From Turnera subulata (lineage: Eukaryota; Streptophyta; Magnoliopsida; Malpighiales; Passifloraceae): DNA of 64,000 nucleotides. Within the stretch, counting starts at the first letter, position 1. Each line of letters begins with the position of its first letter. Below the pieces are notes generated by a model, which was not told the origin of the DNA, made no database searches, and saw only the letters and a list, made by a program, of their open reading frames with translations. The stretch covers positions 32,866 through 96,865 of the forward strand of contig JAKUCV010002051.1 of NCBI GenBank assembly GCA_028386065.3. Direction: 5' to 3'. Shown here piece by piece: positions 53,716 to 64,000 of this stretch. The position numbers and the translations under genes were made by a program.

Positions 53716-54236
53716 TTTCATGCATCATCATTCTATGTGTTGTGTTTTTATTGCTTTATGTCTTTACTTTTATAGGATGCAGTCAATGCTGGTCATCCTC
53801 GTGGCAATTTAAATTTCATGTCAAATGTGTTTAATTTTGGTGTCATGAACACCTAGTGGCAATGTAATTTCGATTTCTCTATCTCTCTTATGGTTGATTC
53901 TTACTTTCTCTCTTACTTGGATTATCTTTTGTTATGTGCTATGCATGTTTCAATCTAAGTTTGAGGAGAGTGCCTCTGTTGTGTGCCTATCTTTTTATCC
54001 TTTGTTTCTTTTCTATCTTAGCCAATGAGGACATTGTCCGATTTAAGTTTGAGGAGGGGGAACAAATTTCTTCGCAATTTGTTTGTTTGATTTTGTTGTG
54101 TCAGTAAGGAGCATGTTTTTGACTTTAATATATTGAGTATGCATATTTTTGATTCTAGATTACTTAGTAAAAAGCCATCACTTTTTGACTTTAACTGTTT
54201 TCAAAATTGATTTTCAACTTTATTTTTCAAAATTGA
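53716..54236 (+). other. 3' untranslated part of element H up to inverted junction
   Basis: AT-rich. Contains GAGGACATTGTCCG and TAAGTTTGAGGAGGGGG (54026-54060), the counterpart of 10143-10170 in element B, i.e. an internal purine tract, not the terminal one. It ends in repeated TTCAAAATTGATT words before the inverted LTR. No gene. Confidence 0.6.
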
Positions 54237-55979
54237 TTGTTAACTGCAAGCGCACAGTGTACAATGTAGTGTAGTAGTCTAATCAAGATCGATCCACGGA
54301 ATAAGGGAAATAAGTACTATATAATGTCACAGATTATGATTATCTAGGCAAATCAAATAAAAGATGGTGTAGGGTGATGTCGACTAGGCTAGAAGGAAAT
54401 GAAATAAAATCGCAAGCTTAATCTAAAGTGAAGTTCTATCAATATCTAAAGCAATCTAGGAAATCGGGGTTCACACAATTACTATCTAGGTTTATTATGC
54501 ATGGATGTCGATTTCAATGTTGATGTGTGATTGTGGGCAATTGTTTCTAATGTCTTAATCCTCAGCTCTCGCATGTTGAATCAAATATTCAGCAAAGATT
54601 ACTACCTAAATCTCGCATAGCCTAGCATCAATACTAAACTCATTAAGCACAAAACAATCAATCAAGCCCTAAGAAACTATCAGCTCTCACTTATTTTAGC
54701 ATCAATCAATATAAGTTCTTCTAGGTATCATCATATAAATCACGCAGCTCTCGCATGTTGCAATCAATAAGAATTAATCCAAAGTAGATAATAAAATTCG
54801 GCACACATAGATTGAACAATCAACACAATCAATTAAATAAACCTCAATCCATAGATAATAAAACCATAGAAGTAATCAGCTGCATCCCTAATCCTAGATT
54901 AGAGAATTAGTTCCTCATAATAAAATATCAAATCATCAAAATCTCACAAGAATTCATCAAGTAAACAATTTAACAGAAAGAAAATCGAAAAAAGGAAGGA
55001 GTAGTGAAGTCGGGGTAGCCGATTTGTGTTGGTGATGATGGCATCGACTTGTGCTCTACTGGTGTCGATTTCTGCTACAATTGGACTGGTGATTCTGTGA
55101 CTTTAAACCTTCAAACCTTGCTGGAAAAATGTTGAATTGTTGTGCGGAATAACCTTTGAAATTGGATGAGGAATTCAGCACCACCTAGAGGATCCAAAAG
55201 AGTGAAAACCCTAACCCTACTAGTGTGTGTGACCTAATAACTAACTAATTCGGCAGAGCTTCGCCCTCTGACTTCTGCCTCCTGAATATGTCGACCTAGG
55301 GGGTCCTTTTATACTGTTTTTAGCTACTGGAAGTCGGTGGGGCTCTCCTACTTTGAATGGAAATTGAATTCTTGACTTGCACTCCAAGTTAGACTTTTGC
55401 CTGTTTTCTGACCCGACAATTTCACGCCACTTTACTCCTAGAAGAATTCCTAACTGGGCGTTGGGCTCTTCTACAACGTTCTGACAATTCTCTCAGCTCT
55501 CTTTTCATAAAAAGAACTCTTCAATTCGACTTCTGTAGCTCAAGATATCGCCAAAACACTGGGCCTGGGTCGGCACAGAAAAATATGCATCCTGGGCTGG
55601 ATTAAAATATTTACTTCTCCTTGTAGATACGTCCAAAAATTATGAAATTTAATCCACAGAGAGTCTGGGAAGTCTAATTTCGACTCCAATTGGTCTCACT
55701 AAATTTTGATGCCTAGAACTCCTGAAATCATCAAAAACGTCGGCAGTGCTCACTACAAAAAGTTTCCTAAATTGGGCCTGGTTTCCAAACTTGGCTAAAA
55801 AGCTTCCATTCTTCAATAAAAACGATAAATTCCTGATAAAAAAACTTAATCAGCAAATTTGAAGTACTAATTGACACAATGCATGAAAACACACAATAAT
55901 ATAAAGATTATACACATAATCGATCAAGAGTACATAGAAAAAGCCATTCAAAACCATCATAAAAACACTAACATTTAGA
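54237..55979 (-). repeat. LTR of J (inverted relative of the H LTR)
   Basis: On the minus strand it starts at TCTAAATGTTAGTG and ends at GCAGTTAACAATCA. It is collinear with 33373 to about 35105 of the H LTR and includes the TATA region (complement at 55306-55313). Confidence 0.85.
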
Positions 55980-57316
55980 AAATCGTGGGTTGCCTTTCCT
56001 AAATTGTGGGTTGCCTCCCACACGGTGCTTCTTTATCGTCGTCTTAGCTGGACTGGATGGATGGGTGGTTATGGTGGATTATGAAGCTTTTCGGTGAATC
56101 GCCTCCCATGAAAATCGCCTTGATTGTAGACATGATCACAATTTCTCTCATCTTTTGGAATGTATCCCATACGATATAGATAATCAACGAACTCGGCAAA
56201 CCAAGGAGGTTTCTTTGTAGAAATCGCATTGACCATGGTGAGGTAATCGTCTGCAGTGCGTCATTGATCAGTTTCTCCTCTTCTTGCTTCTCGTCTTTCT
56301 CCAATTGCAATCTTGATAAATGATCAGCAACTAAGTTCTCCGTTTCTTTCTTGTCCTCGATCTCTAGGTCGAATTCTTGCAATATAAGATTCCATCGAAG
56401 AAGTCGTGGTTTCGCATCTTTTTTCTGGAGCAAATACTTCAATGCAGCATCGTCTGTGTGAACAATCACCTTGGATCCCAGAAGGTAACTCCTGAACTTG
56501 TCGATTGCGAATACAACTGCTAATAACTCCTTCTCTGTAGTTGATTAATTAACTTGAGCAACATCTAGAGTCTTGCTTGCATAATAAATGGCATGCATCT
56601 TCCTATCTCGGCGTTGTCCTAAGACTACGCCTACAACATAGTCGCTTGCATCACACATAATCTCAAACGGAAGTGAATAATCAGGGGGTTGAATGATGGG
56701 TGGCGAAATTAGCTCCTTCTTGAGCTTAACGAATGCTTCCATGTAGTGTTCATCAAAGACAAAAGGCACACCTTTTCAAGAGATCAGTAAGAGGTTTGGC
56801 TACCTTTGAGAAATCCTTAATGAATCTTCTGTAAAATCTGGCATGTCCAAGAAAACTGCGAATCGCCTTGACTGAATTCGGTGGAGGTAAGGTCTCTATC
56901 ACATCTATCTTGGCTCTATCTACTTCAATCCCACATTCAGAAACTAAATGTCCAAGAACAATTCCTTCTTGTACCATAAAATGGCATTTTTCCCAATTAA
57001 GCACCAAATTAGTCTCCTCACATCTTGCAAGTACCTTTGATAGGTTAGATAACCAATCCTCAAATGTCTTTCCGTAGACGGAAAAGTCATCCATGAAAAC
57101 CTCCATAATCTTCTCTATGTAGTCAGAGAAAATCGCCAATATGCATCTCTGAAAAGTGGTTGGTGCATTGCACAGCCCAAAAGGCATCCGTCGATAAGCA
57201 AAAGTTCCATACGGACAAGTGAACGTTGTCTTCTCTTGATCATTTGGGTGATTAGGTATCTAAAAGAATCCCGAATATCCATCCAAATAACAATAATAAG
57301 AATGCCTAGCCAGTCT
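55980..57316 (-). pseudogene. pol: RT and RNase H of J, no integrase
   Basis: RT begins inside YCYLDGYSGFF (57300) with a TAG soon after. It continues with MPFGLCNAPTTFQRCILAIF, FMDDFSVYGKTFED and LGHARFYRRFIKDFSKVAKP, then a frameshift near 56770. RNase H is more complete than in H: CDASDYVVGVVLGQ, one TAA near 56545, [39 protein letters not shown] and [20 protein letters not shown]. After a frameshift the chain ends GYIPKDE...[13 protein letters not shown] at 56069, at the same place as H, with no integrase. The post-pol block GTGTGGGAGGCAACCCAC follows and is partly duplicated just before the LTR. Confidence 0.85.
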
Positions 57317-60300
57317 TGAAACACCCGTGCCCCAATTTTGCAATAAAATACTTAAACACAAGGAATTTACCAAAATACCCCTGAAACTCAGGACACGAAA
57401 TCCAATATCAAAACATTATCTGAAAAGAAATTCTTAAAATCCCGAGATGTCATAAAAAAAAAATCAAACCGGCTTAGCAATCCTCAAATCAACCCAGCAT
57501 CCTGCCGATACATCATCATTACAAAATCCCGGCAACCTGCCCATAAAATAATCTAAATCAAAATGACATCTCATCAAAATACAGTGCAGCGAAAGATAAG
57601 GATAAAAACAAAGAAAAAGTAAAAGTGGAATGCAAGATGGCCCTATGGATCCAACCGGGAGGAGAAGCACAGCTACCTGCTGAGATAACCATCTCCGTAC
57701 TCTGGAAGGGTAGAAAATGACTGCACGCTAACTAAAGTCTGAAAAACAACGTTGGCGATTATGTGAGTCGCCTACTCAGTGAGCAATATAAATCTAATTA
57801 TGAAGGTGTGCAGAACAAGTCCGAAAGGAAAGAAGAGATACAAGACAAGTAAGCAAACATACAACAACCAATACTACCATGCCAAGACATTCAAGCAAAC
57901 AGTTCATTATTCTCCATATGTTGCGTGTTAAGTTTTTCTTATTATAGTTTATTATTCAGGGCCCCCTACTGTGTACGTCTAGCTCGGTCCCGTCTCAAGA
58001 GACAACGAGGCATAAGCCCAAATAAACCAGGCACGAAGCCCAAACATATCCATAGAGAGAGAGAGACAGAGAGAAAGAGGGAGGTAGAAAGGGGGAGGTA
58101 GAAGGAGGGAGGTAGAACCGGTCATCACAGACCCATATGCTAAACCGCATGCCACATGCTAATCCGCATGCAAACCCGAGGGGTATCACTTCCCGCTCGA
58201 AACAACCGGTCATCAGCACACAGTAGCCTATCTTCTACTGTACATTATCTTTATTCACAAATTATAAATTAATGTGTGCCAAAGTTGTGATTTAACAAGG
58301 TTGTGTGTATTCTCATCATAGTCATATATCCGGGTCTCCGACCCACAGCACATCACACAAATTACCCAAAACCACATCACATATTATCTCCATAACAATC
58401 CAACAATTCATGCACAAAAGCAAACAGTAATGTATAGGCACACAATACGGATCACAACATGTTAGCAAATAGGCATGCAACTCAAACAGACCAATCCAAC
58501 AAGCTCACGCATACAATCATAAAAAGACGTATAAAGTTACCTCAACGACGATTGTCGTGTGGAGCTTTTCCCAAAACAGATCCTCCAGCTCCCGAGGTGT
58601 TACCCGTGCCTGAATACCGGCACACACAACAAATTACAAACAATTACAATAAAAACGTGCATGCATGCAACTATAATGCTCAACTGAGTTAAAACCTGAC
58701 CTTAACTACCCGACTATGTCATTTTCGGGTCTGAGTCCAACAAGGTGTCCATCCACCTAAACTCCAAACGTTCGGGTCCTAATGTTCACCGGGCTTAAGC
58801 CCATCTAAGTCCAATAAAGGTCCTCGGGCCTAAAGCCCACATCCTTAAGTCCGAGTAGTCCAGATATGTCATTAGCCTTAAACCCATATCTTACGAGTCC
58901 ATTAAACAACTTTTATCATATAAGGTCTGAATGTCGGGCCTGGGCCCGGTTTTTACTAAATAACGTTCTAAGGTCATTCCCGAGCCCAAGTCCATCCTGG
59001 CCTAAGGTTCTACCCGTGTCGGTAATTACCGGCCTCATACTACTCACACTCTCGGTTTCCACTAAACACAATTAAGTACATAACCCAATTCCGAATTATT
59101 AGTACATGCCATGAATGAATACAAATTACACAACCAAGTAATACCGTTAAGTGCCGGAACAAAAACCCGAGTCTTCGCCGGGAAATTCCCGAGCCTCGCC
59201 GGATTCCAGTGAACCTCGCCGGAACTTCACCAACAGCCTCCAAACCAACACGGCAATTCTGCCACCATCAAATAACCAAGAATAACGTCCACACCCGGTT
59301 CAACATACAACCTCCAAAAATTCCAATACAACAACCAACAAGAAAACGAATTAAGGGAGGGCGGCTGTAGATGTTCTTACCGGGGTTTAAGCCTTCACTG
59401 CCACAAGGACCTGCGAACGCCGGTTTTGTGGAGCCACTGCCCACAACCGATCGAGACAACAACACTGCCACACCCACAGCCCGACGGAACCACCACAGCC
59501 ACAGCACGTCGGCGACGACCAACGACGCATGCACACGCACGACCCATCCACGCACCAACCACCCCAAAACACAAATCGGCACCAAACCAAGAAAGCAAAG
59601 AAACAACAACAACGTCAACCTACAAGCCGAGATAGAGGAGAAAGAACACAAAGGAGAGGTTGGACTTACTGGCAACGCGAGGAAAATAGGAGCGATTCCC
59701 AGGGCTCCTCGTCACACACACGGTCAGGCCTCCTCTCGGTCCCCTCTGCAACTCGTGGTGGTGGCGCCGACGACCTCAGGGGAAGAGAAGACGACGGGCG
59801 TAGAGGACAGGGGAACGATGTGTAGACGAAGACGAGAGAGGGAGAGGAAAAAAAGGGAAGAGAAGAGAAGAGGGAAGATGGAGAGAGGAAAAACGAGAGA
59901 GAGAGAAGGGAAGAGAAGGAGAGAGGGGCGCCGTCGGGGTAAAAGAGAAGAAGGAAGAAGAATGAAGAGAAAAGAAAAGAAAAAGAGGGAAGGGTTTAGG
60001 GTTGGCCGGCTTGGTCCAAAACGACGCCGTTTTGGACTAAGGCGCGGTCAACTCGCCCTTGGTCAGTCAACGTTTTTTTTTCTTTTAAACCAAAACGACG
60101 TAGTTTCAAATGAAACCACGCTAAACCTCGCGTCTCACCCCGATCTCGAATCCGCTTCCCACGGAACCCGAACCATGAGCAATACCAACTTAAAGTTGAC
60201 ATTTTCAAGGCATAATAATTCATTTCCTCGCCTAAAATTCGAAAATACCTCAAGGGTAAAATTGGAATAAAATTTCGAAAATTCCGAAAAAATCAAATTA

Positions 60301-60320
60301 TGAAAATTCGTGGCGTTACA
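57317..60320 (-). repeat. 3' LTR of I2
   Basis: 3004 bp, ends as in I1. Contains GAGA-rich (58050-58080) and GGGAAGAGAAGAGA-rich (59860-59960) runs. The 299-codon open frame at 59371-60270 is a low-complexity R/K/E-rich product of these runs and overlaps the LTR start; I do not call it a gene. Confidence 0.87.
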
Positions 60321-60337
60321 ATTCTACCCCACTCAAG
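60321..60337 (-). other. Polypurine tract of I2
   Basis: On the minus strand CTTGAGTGGGGTAGAAT lies directly before the LTR start TGTAACGCC. Confidence 0.7.
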
Positions 60338-60408
60338 GAAATTTCGTCCTCGAAATTACAAGATATGAAACATCAAAACAAATGGGGATACTGCTCCCAC
60401 ATATGGGA

Positions 60409-63260
60409 CTACACCTCCCAAGTAGCCTCATTCGGGGAATGACGGCTCCATCTGACCCGAACCATAGGAATGGTACGACTCCTCAACTGCCGCACCTCCT
60501 GAGCCAAAATCTCCACCGGCTCCTCCACATAGGTCAAATCCTCAGAAACCTCCACCTCTGTCGGGGATACAATATGACTAGGATCAGACCAATAACGCCT
60601 CAGCATCGAAACATGGAATACATCATGTATGCGCGACAGCTCCTCCGGTAAAGCCAACCTGTAGGCCAGCGGACCAATCCGCTCCATGATCTCATAAGGA
60701 CCAATATAACGAGGGCTCAACTTGCCCTTCCTCCCAAACCGGATAACACCCCTCCAGGGAGCAACACGGAGGAAAACTCTGTCACCTATACTGTACTGCA
60801 TCTCCCGACGATGCTTATCGGCAAAACTCTTTTGCCGGTCCTGAGCAGCTCTCATGCACTGCTTAACCACCTCGATCTGATCAATAGTCTCCTGGACTAG
60901 GTCCGGACCAATCACCTGTCTCAGACCTTCCTCATCCCAACAGATCGGACTACGACACTTCCGCCCATACAAAGCCTCATATGGCGCCATACCGATACTG
61001 GAGTGATACCTGTTGTTATAAGCAAACTCAACCAACGGTAATGTCTCATCCCAAGAACCACTAAAATTGAGCACACAGGCTCTAAGCATATCCTCCAGTG
61101 TCTGTATGGTTCTCTCCGACTGCCCATCGGTCTGCGGATGGAATGCAGTACTGAAATTCAGCTTAGTACCCAAAGCCGACTGTAAACTCTTCCAGAAATG
61201 GGAAGTAAACCTCGGATCCCTGTCCGACACAATGGATAGTGGAACTCCATGTAGATGGACAATACCCGACACATATAACCTTGCCAGCTTATCCATTGTA
61301 TCCGTCTGCTGAATCGGTAGGAAATGAGCTGACTTGGTCAACCTGTCAACAATGACCCAGATGGCATCATGTCGACCCCGGGTCCTCGGTAACCCGATCA
61401 CAAAATCCATAGTGATATGCTCCCACTTCCACTGTGGAATAGTCAAAGATCTCAACTTGCCGGCAGGAACCTGATGCTCAGCTTTCACCTGCTGACAAGT
61501 CATACAACGAGCTACAAACTCCGCAACATCCTTCTTCATCCCGGGCCACCAATAATGACTCTTCAAGTTCTGGTACATTTTGGTGCTTCTAGGATGCATA
61601 GCATATGGCACATTATGCGCTTCATCCATGATCCATCTCCTCAAATCATCCACATCCGGAACACACAACCGATCACCGGTCATCAAAGCACCATCCTCCC
61701 GGACATAGAAACTAGAACTCTCTCCACCGAGAGCCTTGTCCCGCAACTCTGCCAAATGAGGATCACCATACTGCAACTCCATGATTTTATCCCTCAAGGT
61801 CGGTCGGATGCTCAAACTGGCTAACAACGCCCCAGCAACATCCACCTCTAACTGTGCATCCAACGACCTCAGCTCCACCAAGGAAGGCAAAGCATAAGAA
61901 ACAGAGTCCTCATCTGCAGCAACCACTCTCTTCCGGCTCAATGCATCTGCAACCACATTGGCCTTGCCTGGATGGTACTCAATAGTACAATCATAATCCT
62001 TCAGAAGCTCAATCCAGCGTCTCTGCCTCATGTTAAGCTCCCTTTGGGTCATGATGTACTTCAAACTCTTGTGGTCCGTGAAAATCCGACACTTCTCACC
62101 GTATAGATGGTGTCTCCAGATCTTCAAAGCAAAGACCACAGCAGCTAACTCCAGATCATGGGTCGGATAGTTCCTCTCGTGAGTTCTCAACTGCCTGGAG
62201 GCATAAGCAATCACCCGACCTCCAGCATCAAAACACATCCCAAGCCCAGACCAGAAGCATCACTGAACACCGTGTACTCCACTCCGGGTCTTGGAACAGT
62301 CAAAACCGGTGCAGAAGTCAACCGACTCCTCAACTCCTCAAAACTCTTCTGAGAACCATCATCCCAAACAAAAGCACAGTCTTTCCTCAACAGCTTAGTC
62401 ATGGGACCTGCTATTAAGGAAAAACCTTCAATGAACCTCCGGTAGTAACCAGCAAGTCCAAGAAAACTCCGTATCTCAAATACACTTTTCGGTGGCTCCC
62501 ATTCCATGACTGCCTTAATCTTGGCCGGATCCATCTTAATACCCTCACCGGACACAATATGCCCTAGAAACGCAACCTCATTCAACCAAAACTCACACTT
62601 GCTGAGCTTGGCATAGAGTTGTTCTTCCCTCAACCTCTGCAAAACTTGTCTCAAGTGGTCCTCATGTTCGGCCTTACTACTCGAGTAGACCAAGATATCA
62701 TCAATGAACACTACCACAAACCGGTCCAGAAATTCATGGAAGACCTGTTGCATCATACACATGAACACTGTCGGTGCATTCGTCAGACCGAAAGGAACAA
62801 CCACAAACTCATAATGACCATACCGAGTGCGGAATGCAGTCTTCGGTATGTCCTGTTCTACAATCGGAACCTGATGGTAACCAGATCGTAAGTCAATCTT
62901 CGAAAACACGGATGCACCCTGCAACTGATCGAACAAGTCATCAATCCTAGGCAAAGGATACTTGTTCTTCACAGTCACCTTGTTCAATTGCCTATAGTCC
63001 ACAAACATCCGCATACTGCCATCCTTCTTCTTCACAAACAAGACCGGGGCACCCCATGGTGAGATGCTCGGTCTAATAAAACCCTTATCTAACAACTCCT
63101 CCAGTTGCTTCTTCAACTCCTGAAGTTCTGTCGGAGCCATTCTGTAGGGCGGTATAGAAATAGGTGCAACTCCCGGTACCAAGTCAACTATATACTCCAC
63201 CTCCCGCTCCGGAGGCAACCCAGGTAAATCATCAGGAAATACATCGAAAAACTCCCGCAT
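60409..63260 (-). pseudogene. pol: Tekay pol with long open integrase-chromodomain frame (I2)
   Basis: Two long frames. 63260-62211 (349 codons): RT with [33 protein letters not shown] and catalytic FIDDILVYS, and the RNase H start [11 protein letters not shown]. 62238-60409 (609 codons): RNase H remainder ([14 protein letters not shown]), integrase zinc domain ([24 protein letters not shown]), DDE core ([31 protein letters not shown]) and chromodomain. The only breaks are one frameshift at about 62225 (a base lost relative to I1 in the CCTCCTGCATC region) and a premature TAG ten codons before the family C-terminus (EATWEV, stop, SHM). The conserved catalytic motifs of RT and integrase are all intact. 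Confidence 0.92.
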
Positions 63261-63674
63261 GGTACCGAAGAATCGACCACATGAGCAAGAAAGGCATCAC
63301 AACCCTCTCGGATCATCCTGAAAGCCTGGATGGCCGAGATACAGCACGCCGATAGAACTCTTCGTTCTCCAACAAGCACCAATCTACGCCCCAACAAAGA
63401 AGATAAGGACACTTCCCTGGCCCGACAATCAACTACTGCTTGGTGTCTGGACAACCAGTCCATGCCAAAGATAACTTCAAACTCTCCCAAATCCATGACA
63501 GCAGGATCAGAAGGAAAACTCTCACTATCATACTCTATCGACACATCTCTACAAACTCGATCAACAACTACTATATCTCCAATGGGTAAACGGACTTTTA
63601 GGGGTCTACCAAGGTTATCATCCTCTACGTTATGAGTAGTCATGAATGCACATGATACAAAAGAATGTTTTGAT
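63188..63674 (-). pseudogene. pol: Protease of I2, truncated by I3 LTR
   Basis: On the minus strand from 63674: [40 protein letters not shown] and [20 protein letters not shown]. This is the C-terminal two thirds of the Tekay protease region. The catalytic DPGSTH segment is lost at the junction with I3. A deletion of about 35 bp near 63255-63265 relative to I1 shifts the frame into RT. Gag is entirely absent. Confidence 0.85.
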
Positions 63675-64000
63675 GAAACACCCGTGTCCCAATTTAACAG
63701 TAAAATATCAAAACTCAAGGAAATTACCAAAATGCCCTTGAAACCCGGGACACGAAAATCAATATCAAAAACATTATCCAAAATCCTCAATAAAAAGAGA
63801 TGTCATAACAACATAGTCAACCGGCTTAGCAAGCCTCAAATCAAACCCGGCATCCTGCCGAATAACATCAATAGTAAACCCCGGCAATCCGCCGATAAAA
63901 CAATCCAAAATCAAAAGTGACATCTCAATATAAATCCAATGCAGCGGAAGAAATAAATGGAATAAAATATGAGAAGACAGTATGCATGCCGACACTACGG
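63675..64000 (-). repeat. I3: start of another Tekay LTR, nested in I2
   Basis: Begins TGAAACACCCGTGTCCCAAT, identical in type to 35576, 43737 and 57317, and runs off the window. Same orientation as I2. TTTGA precedes it; whether this is a target duplication cannot be seen here. Confidence 0.82.

Larger units (their letters stand above)
33365..54236 (+). mobile_element. Element H: Athila-lineage retrotransposon interrupted by Tekay block
   Basis: Plus strand: LTR (33365-35196), tRNA-Asp primer site, gag start (35362), Tekay block I1 (35576-47611), gag remainder, protease, RT, truncated RNase H, no integrase, ATHILA-type ORF (52490-53715), and 3' untranslated sequence. At 54236 it meets an inverted LTR of its own family (J). 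No direct 3' LTR is present, so the right end was lost. About 120 gag residues next to the I1 junction are also missing, a deletion that followed the Tekay insertion. Confidence 0.85.
54237..57316 (-). mobile_element. J: inverted partial copy of the H family
   Basis: Minus strand: RT (from 57316), RNase H, then directly an LTR (55979-54237). The ATHILA-type ORF and 3' untranslated region present in H are absent. The LTR lacks its first eight and last roughly 120 bases. It is cut at the other end by the Tekay LTR of I2. Nucleotide differences from H throughout show it is a separate copy rather than a fresh inversion. Confidence 0.82.
57317..63674 (-). mobile_element. I2: better preserved Tekay chromovirus copy (gag missing)
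   Basis: Minus strand: 3' LTR 57317-60320, purine tract 60321-60337, pol 60409-63260 and protease to 63674, where another LTR of the same family (I3) cuts in. It interrupts the RT of J; AGTCT precedes its outer edge, but the other target duplication is beyond the window. It belongs to a slightly different LTR subfamily from I1 (start TGTAACGCCACG against TGTAACGCCCCGG). Confidence 0.88.

Noticed and set aside
59371..60270. 299-codon open frame in the I2 LTR
   Set aside because: An R/K/E-rich product of GAGA/GGAAG runs at the start of the LTR. The C-terminal part reads the non-coding strand of the LTR end. No domain seen.

Overview
The window is repeat-dense intergenic DNA from a flowering plant, probably a eudicot with a large genome. 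Every coding stretch I could identify belongs to a Ty3/gypsy LTR retrotransposon or a smaller inserted transposon; I found no host gene. The plant origin rests on three lineages: Tat/Ogre-type elements (primer site matching plant tRNA-Arg, antisense plant-mobile-domain ORFs), Athila-type elements (primer site matching plant tRNA-Asp, an ATHILA-type extra ORF), and Tekay/Del-type chromoviruses (one gag-pol frame ending in a chromodomain, about 3.0-3.3 kb LTRs). Species cannot be told from this sequence.

Left third (1-15.1 kb): element A, a minus-strand Tat element (gag, protease, G-patch, 5' LTR at 3479-5237), abuts a fragment of a second Tat LTR (C). C is split by element B (5452-13193), a complete plus-strand Athila-type element with matching LTRs and CAACA flanks, whose reverse transcriptase, RNase H and integrase core are deleted. 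C's outer end (14595) lies against the LTR remnant of a plus-strand Tat element, E.

Middle (15.1-33.4 kb): E runs on the plus strand with a decayed gag (25.8-26.5 kb) and an antisense plant-mobile-domain gene (28.2-32.1 kb). Element D (15250-24969, minus strand, exact GCCAG duplications) sits in E's leader. D has no recognisable gag or pol. It carries an unknown 213-residue sense ORF, an antisense spliced plant-mobile-domain gene with a frame-preserving 311-bp duplication, and two blocks of short tandem repeats before its 3' LTR. A truncated LINE, a Copia-like fragment with five copies of a 12-bp palindrome, and a solo Tat LTR (F, in E's antisense gene) are further insertions. A Tat LTR piece (G) ends this part.

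Right half (33.4-64 kb): element H, an Athila-type element, begins inside G. Its gag is interrupted by a tandem LTR-internal-LTR-internal block of a Tekay chromovirus (I1, 35576-47611). H continues with protease, RT, a damaged RNase H, no integrase, and an ATHILA-type ORF (52.5-53.7 kb). It then meets an inverted copy of its own family (J, 54237-57316), making large inverted repeats. A better preserved Tekay copy (I2, 57317-63674, minus) interrupts J's RT and is itself interrupted by another copy (I3).

Inferred insertion order: E first; then C, D, F and G into E; A and B into C; H into G; I1 into H; I2 into J; I3 into I2. Most copies could move only with proteins supplied by relatives elsewhere; I2 keeps the longest open pol.
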